The notes beneath the pieces were generated by a model. It was not told the origin of the DNA, searched no databases, and worked only from the letters and a program-made list of their open reading frames with translations. Below, one piece after another: positions 1 through 4,548 of a DNA stretch of 7,010 nucleotides. The position numbers and the translations under genes were made by a program. Source of the stretch: Ferruginibacter sp. (lineage in GTDB: Bacteria > Bacteroidota > Bacteroidia > Chitinophagales > Chitinophagaceae). Position 1 is the stretch's first letter. Each line of letters opens with the position of its first letter. The stretch covers positions 1 through 7,010 of the forward strand of contig JANXOQ010000316.1 of assembly GCA_025357775.1 (NCBI GenBank), given 5' to 3'.

Positions 1-1
1 C

Positions 2-121
2 TTAGATGAGTATTGTTACAGATTTAATAGAATAAAATCATTCGATAGTATCTTCCATAATCTAACTTGTAGAATGATTAAACATAAACCAGTTTATTTA
101 ACACAATTAAAAATGGAGTGA
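2..121 (+). CDS. C-terminal end of an IS1595/ISXO2-like transposase (partial, 5' part outside window)
   Basis: This reading frame is open from the window edge to a TGA at 119-121 and gives 39 residues beginning LDEYCYRFNR. That beginning resembles the end of the DDE transposase domain of IS1595-family (ISXO2-like) elements, where a Y-L-D-E-(Y/F)-x-(Y/F)-R-F-N-R motif follows the last catalytic residue. The remainder, with an FDSIF segment and an RMIKHKP segment, fits the short tail seen in Bacteroidota members. Such enzymes cut and join the terminal inverted repeats of their own insertion sequence. The catalytic D, D and N/E residues lie upstream, outside the window, so it cannot be told whether the copy is intact. 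The right inverted repeat should lie just downstream of the stop, but it cannot be fixed without the left end. The assignment rests on recalled family features, not on an alignment. Confidence 0.65.
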   Translation, partial: LDEYCYRFNRIKSFDSIFHNLTCRMIKHKPVYLTQLKME

Positions 122-243
122 GTAAGTGCCTACTTCAATAATTTTTTATTAGCAACTCCCTTCCATTAGTTTAATAATTTGGCATTTCTATTGTTGTTTA
201 ATCATCTTGTTTCAGTATCAAAAGTCCATATTACTCCACCTGT

Positions 244-264
244 AAAAAAAAGAGTGGTACTCTT
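244..264 (-). terminator. Possible weak intrinsic terminator on the minus strand
   Basis: AAGAGT (250-255) and ACTCTT (259-264) form a 6-bp stem with a 3-base loop. On the - strand the hairpin is followed by a run of eight T (complement of 244-251), which is the layout of a small rho-independent terminator. No - strand gene is recognised upstream of it, so it may be a relic or chance. Nothing else recognisable was seen in the gene-free stretch 122-360. Confidence 0.25.
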
Positions 265-360
265 ACATTTTCATTTTGGAAAATTATTTTAACCATTAAA
301 ATCAAAAAATATTGATTAACGTTTCTTTTTTATTAATTAGGTCACTAAAACTAAATCCCC

Positions 361-368
361 TATTTTTG
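361..368 (+). promoter_or_regulatory. Candidate Bacteroidota -7 promoter box of the tRNA-fMet gene
   Basis: TATTTTTG matches the Bacteroidota -7 consensus TAnnTTTG at every fixed position and ends 3 bases before the tRNA. The matching -33 element (TTTG or TTG) is poor: TTAG at 337-340 sits 20 bases upstream with one mismatch. If the box is used, transcription would start at or within a few bases of the mature tRNA 5' end, leaving almost no leader. Confidence 0.4.
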
Positions 369-371
369 CAA

Positions 372-443
<72 letters not shown>

Positions 444-511
444 CTAACAAGAATTATGGTATCTAGTTTTATTGAAAGATAAATACAGTTCAATTCCATT
501 TTTCGTAGTAG

Positions 512-541
512 AAAAGGCTCGGATTTTTTCCGAGCCTTTTT
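512..541 (+). terminator. Strong intrinsic terminator after the tRNA gene
   Basis: A perfect 11-bp inverted repeat (512-522 with 530-540, core GGCTCGG/CCGAGCC) encloses a 7-base loop, ATTTTTT. The 3' arm ends in TTTT and runs into T541. The A tract on the 5' arm is only four bases long, so termination of + strand transcripts from the tRNA is the likely use, with weaker activity on the other strand. It insulates the tRNA from era. Confidence 0.85.
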
Positions 542-578
542 AAAAAATTAATATTGTTTTACTTATTAAGTTAAGCAA

Positions 579-621
579 TGATTACCTCCTCCATCTTTCA
601 GCAACATGTTTGCGGTAATCA
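579..621. repeat. Inverted repeat in the era leader region
   Basis: TGATTACC (579-586) and GGTAATCA (614-621) are perfect 8-base inverted repeats separated by 27 bases, about 70-110 bases upstream of the era start. They could form a long-loop hairpin in an era 5' leader or mark a protein-binding site. No riboswitch or leader family is recognised. Nothing else supportable was seen between the terminator and era; a -7-like CATGTTTG (605-612) lacks an upstream partner. Confidence 0.25.
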
Positions 622-690
622 ACGTTTTAATAAATTAAATCTAAGCTGTGCAAATCAGTAAAATCTGAAAGTAAAAAATAGCATCCAAGC

Positions 691-1560
691 ATGAAAGCAG
701 GTTTCGTAAATATTTTTGGTAAGCCCAATGCAGGTAAAAGCACATTGCTCAATGCGTTTATGGGAGAAAAAATGGCCATCGTTTCGCATAAAGTGCAAAC
801 TACTAGACATCGTATAAAAGCTATTCTCACAAATGAGGAATATCAAATTATTTTCTCAGACACACCAGGCATTATAGACCCAAAGTACAAATTGCACGAA
901 AAAATGATGCAAGCAGTAAAAGGTAGTTTAGAAGATGCAGATGTGGCTCTATTAATTGCAGACGCTAGAGAAACGGTTGATGAAAGCCATGAAATTTTTC
1001 AAAAACTTAGATTGAAAGCACCCGTAATTGTTGTGCTTAATAAAATAGACCAAGTAAAAGATGCAGAAGAATTAGAAAAAATAAAAATTTTTTTTGAAGC
1101 TCAAACTTATTGCAAAGAAGTAGTGTCGATATCTGCATTAAAAAAAGATGGAATTGAAGCATTGTTGCAAAGAATTTTATTTTACTTGCCAGTAGGGCAT
1201 CCGTTTTATGAAGGCGATGACATAAGCGATATGCCTGTAAAGTTTTTTGTAGGAGAACTAGTAAGAGAAAAAATATTTCAATTATACCATGAAGAACTGC
1301 CTTACCATACTACAGTAGTGGTGCAGGAGTACAAAGAAAAGAGTACACTTACTAAAATACGTGCAGAAATAATTGTACAAAGAGATACACAAAAAGGAAT
1401 AATATTGGGTGAGGGTGGTAGCATGATAAAACAACTAGGCACATTGGCAAGAAAAGATATAGAAGAATTTATTGGCAATAAAGTGTTTTTGGAGTTGTAT
1501 GTAAAAGTGAGACCAAAGTGGAGAGATAGTGAGTTGTTTTTGAAGGAATATGGATATTAG
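691..1560 (+). CDS. era: GTPase Era, 30S ribosome assembly factor
   Basis: Era is a GTP-binding protein that binds the 3' end of 16S rRNA and helps late maturation of the 30S subunit. The 289-residue product has the usual family length and domain order. The N-terminal GTPase domain carries G1 GKPNAGKS (10-17), the switch I Thr-Thr pair (37-38), G3 DTPG (57-60), G4 NKID (117-120) and G5 SAL (148-150). The C-terminal KH RNA-binding domain has its GxxG loop as GEGG (240-243), within the KGIILGEGGSMIK segment. The start at 691 is well fixed, because an in-frame TAG lies at 679-681 with no other start between. There is no Shine-Dalgarno sequence, as is usual in this phylum. Upstream is a terminator, so era probably has its own promoter, although no convincing one was found. 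Downstream the gene abuts a heptamer array one base after its TAG. Era and der are commonly neighbours in Bacteroidota; here they are separated by an inserted element. Confidence 0.97.
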   Translation: MKAGFVNIFGKPNAGKSTLLNAFMGEKMAIVSHKVQTTRHRIKAILTNEEYQIIFSDTPGIIDPKYKLHEKMMQAVKGSLEDADVALLIADARETVDESHEIFQKLRLKAPVIVVLNKIDQVKDAEELEKIKIFFEAQTYCKEVVSISALKKDGIEALLQRILFYLPVGHPFYEGDDISDMPVKFFVGELVREKIFQLYHEELPYHTTVVVQEYKEKSTLTKIRAEIIVQRDTQKGIILGEGGSMIKQLGTLARKDIEEFIGNKVFLELYVKVRPKWRDSELFLKEYGY

Positions 1561-1561
1561 C

Positions 1562-1596
1562 AGTTTGCAGTTTGCAGTTTGCGGTTTGCAGTTTTT
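1562..1596 (+). repeat. Heptamer array, era side of the inserted element
   Basis: Three exact copies of AGTTTGC (1562-1582) are followed by a variant GGTTTGC (1583-1589) and a degenerate unit AGTTTTT that runs into a T tract. The array begins one base after the era stop codon. The unit contains the same TTGC core, at the same 7-base period and in the same orientation, as the longer array at 2023-2096, so the two look like two ends of one element. No gene lies between this array and the pseudogene start at 1638. Confidence 0.8.
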
Positions 1597-1637
1597 TTTA
1601 ATATAGTTTTGCAATTTATACTTTAATCGTTATATGA

Positions 1638-2003
1638 ATGGGGGCTTGTAGAGATTTGTTTGTTTTTCAAAAAGCATTTTCACTGGCAATGGAAATATTT
1701 TAAGTAAGTAAAACATTTCCTACTGAAGAAAAATATAGTTTAACAGACCAAGCAAGAAGAAGTTCGAGATCGGTTTGTGCAAATTTTGGTGAAGCTTACA
1801 GACGAACAAAATATCCGGCACATTTTGTAAGTAAGCTAACAGATTGCGATGCAGAGAGTACTGAAACCGAAATTTGGTTAAAATTTGCTTTCGAATGTAA
1901 ATATATAAATGAAGAAAAGTATTTCGAATTATCTAAACGTAGTTCAGAAGTTGGATGAATGTTAGGGCACATGATAAAAAACCCAGATAAATATTTAAAA
2001 TAA
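1638..2003 (+). pseudogene. Decayed four-helix-bundle protein of the 23S rRNA intervening-sequence (IVS/S23) family
   Basis: One continuous frame from ATG 1638 to TAA 2001-2003 (121 codons plus stop, normal length for the family) reads as an IVS/S23 four-helix-bundle protein. Family landmarks are RDLFVFQKAF near the N-terminus, KTFPTEEKYSLTDQARRSS, an ANFGEAYRR segment, the KLTDCDAESTETEIWL helix and a C-terminal MLGHMIKNPDKYL segment. Two in-frame stops interrupt it: TAA at 1701-1703 (codon 22, where the family usually has Lys or similar) and TGA at 1956-1958 (codon 107, where Arg or Lys would be expected). There is no frameshift, and no alternative ATG between the stops could rescue the core, so decay looks recent. 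Family members are small helical proteins, first noted in intervening sequences of 23S rRNA genes and widespread in Bacteroidota; their role is unclear. It lies between era and der, bracketed by heptamer arrays. Confidence 0.85.
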
Positions 2004-2022
2004 TAAAAAAAACAAAAAGTGT

Positions 2023-2096
2023 GGTTGCTTTTTGCTAAATGTAATTTGCCATTTGCAAATTGCATACTGCAAATTGCCAATTGCCAACCGCAAACT
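2023..2096 (+). repeat. Degenerate heptamer array abutting the der start codon
   Basis: From 2023 to 2092 the sequence divides without slippage into ten 7-base units, ending in a partial AACT. Most units carry TTGC at positions 3-6: GGTTGCT, TTTTGCT, ATTTGCC (2044), ATTTGCA (2051), AATTGCA (2058) and AATTGCC twice (2072, 2079). Units at 2037, 2065 and 2086 keep the register but diverge. The array begins 20 bases after the pseudogene stop and ends at the base before the der ATG, so it forms the whole immediate leader of der. In its open frame it can be read as a Cys/Asn-rich peptide that is not a real protein segment. Confidence 0.75.
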
Positions 2097-3407
2097 ATGT
2101 CATTTACAGTAGCAATAACAGGTCGCCCAAATGTGGGTAAGAGTACATTTTTTAATCGTATGCTTGAGCAGCGTAAAGCCATTGTAGACGATGTAAGTGG
2201 TGTAACTAGAGATAGACAATACGGTGTAGCAGATTGGACGGGCCGTACGTTTAATGTAATAGATACTGGGGGCTTTGTAGTAGGTAGTGATGATGTGTTT
2301 GAAAGAGAAATACGCAAGCAAGTGCATATTGCTATAGATGAAGCCAATGTAATTATTTTTATGGTAGATGCTGCTGCTGGCATTACCAATTTAGATGAGA
2401 GCATGGGCGATTTATTGCGCCGTAGCAAAAAGCCAGTTTTTTTAGTTGTAAATAAAGTAGATAACCATGCACGTATGCTAGAAGCAAGTGAGTTTTACAG
2501 CATGGGTTTTGAGCATATCTTTTTTTTATCTTCAATAAGTGGAAGTGGCTCTGGCGAATTATTAGATGCAATTGTAGCATTGATGCCAGCGGAAAAAGAA
2601 GAAGAAGCAGAAGCCGTTTACTTGCCAAAGTTTGCCATTATTGGGCAGCCAAATGTTGGTAAATCTAGCTTACTAAATGCTTTAATAGGTCAGGAGCGTA
2701 CAATTGTAAGCGATATTGCAGGTACTACCAGAGATAGCATACATACGCATTACAATATGTTTAACAAAGAATTTGTATTGATAGATACAGCAGGTATTCG
2801 TAGAAAAAATAAAGTAAATGAAGATCTTGAATTTTACTCTGTAATTAGAGCAATAAAAGCATTAGACGAAGCCAATGTATGTTTGCTAATGATAGATGCA
2901 GAAAAAGGTATTACAGCCCAAGATCTTGCTATTTTTTCTATGGCGGTAAAAAAAGGAAAAGGAATTGTAGTATTGGTAAACAAGTGGGATTTGATAGAAA
3001 AGGAAACCAATACTGCCCGTGATTATGAAAAGCAACTAAAAGAAAGATTAGAACCATTTAGTGATGTGCCTATTATTTTCACCTCTGTAATAGAAAAACA
3101 GCGTTTGCTAAAAAGTATAGAAATGGCCTTGATGGTTTTTGAAAACCGCCAGCGCAAAGTACCTACCAGCAAGCTTAACGATATAATGCTAAAAGCAATA
3201 GAACAAATAAAACCACCTGTAGTTAGAGGAAATGCTATTAAAATAAAATATGTAACACAGTTGCCTATGCACACTCCTACGTTTGCATTTTTTTGCAATT
3301 ACCCCGATGATATTAAAGCACCATACCAAGGTTATTTAGAAAATAAATTAAGAGAAAATTTTGAGTTTACGGGTATACCAATTAGGTTGTTTTTTAGGAA
3401 AAAGTAG
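2097..3407 (+). CDS. der: Ribosome biogenesis GTPase Der (EngA), two GTPase domains
   Basis: Der is an essential factor for late assembly and stability of the 50S subunit. With the start at 2097 the product has 436 residues, normal for the family, and begins MSFTVAITGRPNVGKS. GTPase domain 1 has G1 GRPNVGKS (9-16), G3 DTGG (56-59) and G4 NKVD (119-122). An acidic linker (about 165-172) leads to domain 2, with G1 GQPNVGKS (183-190), G3 DTAG (230-233) and G4 NKWD (295-298). A C-terminal KH-like domain covers roughly 345-436, ending in IPIRLFFRKK. The frame stays open upstream to another ATG at 2019, but the extra 26 residues are a translation of the heptamer array and precede the conserved Der N-terminus, so that start is rejected. 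Der would normally be close behind era; here 536 bases intervene, so it may depend on read-through or on a promoter inside the insert. Confidence 0.96.
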   Translation: MSFTVAITGRPNVGKSTFFNRMLEQRKAIVDDVSGVTRDRQYGVADWTGRTFNVIDTGGFVVGSDDVFEREIRKQVHIAIDEANVIIFMVDAAAGITNLDESMGDLLRRSKKPVFLVVNKVDNHARMLEASEFYSMGFEHIFFLSSISGSGSGELLDAIVALMPAEKEEEAEAVYLPKFAIIGQPNVGKSSLLNALIGQERTIVSDIAGTTRDSIHTHYNMFNKEFVLIDTAGIRRKNKVNEDLEFYSVIRAIKALDEANVCLLMIDAEKGITAQDLAIFSMAVKKGKGIVVLVNKWDLIEKETNTARDYEKQLKERLEPFSDVPIIFTSVIEKQRLLKSIEMALMVFENRQRKVPTSKLNDIMLKAIEQIKPPVVRGNAIKIKYVTQLPMHTPTFAFFCNYPDDIKAPYQGYLENKLRENFEFTGIPIRLFFRKK

Positions 3408-3511
3408 AATTTATTAAAACGCTATTATAATGTCAATTTATTTAGAGTTTTCATAGAAAAAATAATATATCATTTTTTACGTGTTTATGTATTTACTAAC
3501 ATTGTATAAAT

Positions 3512-3553
3512 AAAAAACCCTTCCACAATAAATTTTAATGGGAAGGGTTCTTT
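3512..3553 (-). terminator. Intrinsic terminator between convergent genes
   Basis: AACCCTTCC (3516-3524) and GGAAGGGTT (3541-3549) form a 9-bp stem with a 16-base AT-rich loop. On the - strand the stem is followed by a run of T (complement of 3512-3517), and it lies about 20 bases past the stop of the gene that ends at 3570, so it most likely terminates that gene. On the + strand the tail is only TTCTTT, which could still help stop transcripts from der. The stretch 3408-3511 holds nothing else recognisable. Confidence 0.75.
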
Positions 3554-3569
3554 ACTAGTGATTTAACTA

Positions 3570-4400
3570 TTATTCAAACTCTGAATTTGCAATAGTTTTA
3601 ATAGTTATAGGCATAGTTTGACCCATTACACCCATTGTACCAGATACATCAGTTGTGCCATTATTTTTCTTTACCAAACTTGTTTTTGTATCTACAATCA
3701 TTGTGTTTTCACCTACTGTTTCCATATCAAGCTCTATTGTCATTCCTTTTACTTCTTTACTTATAGTGCCCTTACCCGTAGATTTAATTAGCAATGTTGC
3801 AATACCATTTTCAAGGTTTTTTAATTCATAATTTTTTACTGCTTTTAGCCCTTGAATTTCGGTATTCTCTGACCATTTATCACCTACTTTTTTATCAATT
3901 GGCACTATATAAAAAGCTGCATCAGTACTTCCCTCTGCTACTTTTTCACCACTTCCCATCAATCCAGCAAAAGGATTTCCATTATCTTCATCTTCCGACG
4001 CAATTTTTGTAACTAGTTCTATTTCTTTTGCTCTGCCAGTTGTTTTATCAATATTTAATTGCACAGTTTTACCAAGCATTTTGCTAAATTGTTTTCCCAT
4101 TTCTCCATCTCTATCTTCTTTTTTGTCAGAATCATAATCCATTTTCTTACCCATCATTTCACTATTAGAAGTAATTTTGGTAACAGTGTTAGTAGCAGTA
4201 TAATTTTTGTTATCTGCGCCTGTTATTTCTATAAAGCTGTTAGTATTGGTTTTCATTTTCATTTGTCCACCCATTCCCATGTCCATATCCATAGACATTA
4301 TAGATTTAGAAGTTATTTTTTTTCCTTTTTCTAGTTTTACATTTTGGGCTTGTGCTATTAAAGATGCAAATGAAATAGATAGTACTAAAATTTTTTTCAT
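3570..4400 (-). CDS. Secreted DUF6263-like protein with Met-rich segment
   Basis: The 276-residue product resembles DUF6263, a family of exported Bacteroidota proteins of unknown function; no enzymatic motif is visible. It starts with a Sec signal peptide (MKK, a hydrophobic stretch, then AQA at 16-18, with likely cleavage before Gln19). There is no lipobox Cys, so it should be soluble in the periplasm or loosely attached to the envelope. The mature part is rich in Thr, Lys, Asp and alternating beta-type patterns, with a segment around 165-180 (AAFYIVPIDKKVGDKWSE) typical of the family. Residues 35-49 carry seven Met, five of them at every second position (35, 37, 39, 41, 43), and more Met lie around 81-110. 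The start is supported by the signal peptide directly after the ATG. It lies downstream of the outer-membrane barrel gene on the same strand with a 148-base gap and could be cotranscribed or use its own promoter. Confidence 0.75.
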   Translation of the reverse strand: MKKILVLSISFASLIAQAQNVKLEKGKKITSKSIMSMDMDMGMGGQMKMKTNTNSFIEITGADNKNYTATNTVTKITSNSEMMGKKMDYDSDKKEDRDGEMGKQFSKMLGKTVQLNIDKTTGRAKEIELVTKIASEDEDNGNPFAGLMGSGEKVAEGSTDAAFYIVPIDKKVGDKWSENTEIQGLKAVKNYELKNLENGIATLLIKSTGKGTISKEVKGMTIELDMETVGENTMIVDTKTSLVKKNNGTTDVSGTMGVMGQTMPITIKTIANSEFE

Positions 4401-4413
4401 AATATATTTTTTA

Positions 4414-4421
4414 CAAAAATA
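4414..4421 (-). promoter_or_regulatory. Candidate -7 promoter box upstream of the DUF6263-like gene
   Basis: Read on the - strand, these bases are TATTTTTG, a full match to TAnnTTTG, ending 13 bases before the ATG at 4400. No TTTG or TTG lies at the expected distance of about 20 bases upstream (the nearest TTG is only 10 bases away), so this is a half-match in an AT-rich region. If real, it gives the gene its own start with a very short leader. The rest of the gap (4422-4548) shows no strong hairpin, so the upstream gene has no obvious terminator. Confidence 0.3.
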
Positions 4422-4548
4422 GATATTTAAACAAGATTTTGTATTAGTTCGTAATAAAATTGTATGTTAAAAAAATTATAGAATATCCATTTAAAAATGG
4501 TGAAAACTCATTTTAAAACAAAATTTCATAACTATTTAATTAAAAAAA

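Noticed and set aside
627..846. Two overlapping minus-strand frames across the era start
   Set aside because: They are antisense to the conserved GTPase G1 region of era and have no recognisable domain.
1701..1958. Programmed stop-codon read-through or selenocysteine in the IVS frame
   Set aside because: The two stops are different codons (TAA and TGA), no SECIS-like hairpin follows, and no functional Cys/Sec position is expected in this helical family.
1562..2096. CRISPR array
   Set aside because: Units are only 7 bases, contiguous and without spacers; no cas gene is present.
1796..2428. 210-residue open frame on the minus strand
   Set aside because: It overlaps the IVS pseudogene, the heptamer array and the start of der antisense; the opposite-strand readings match known families and this one does not.
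3794..4422. Several plus-strand frames of 70-90 residues
   Set aside because: They are antisense to the DUF6263-like gene; their Phe/His/Leu-rich composition is what the complement of Lys/Met/Asp codons gives.
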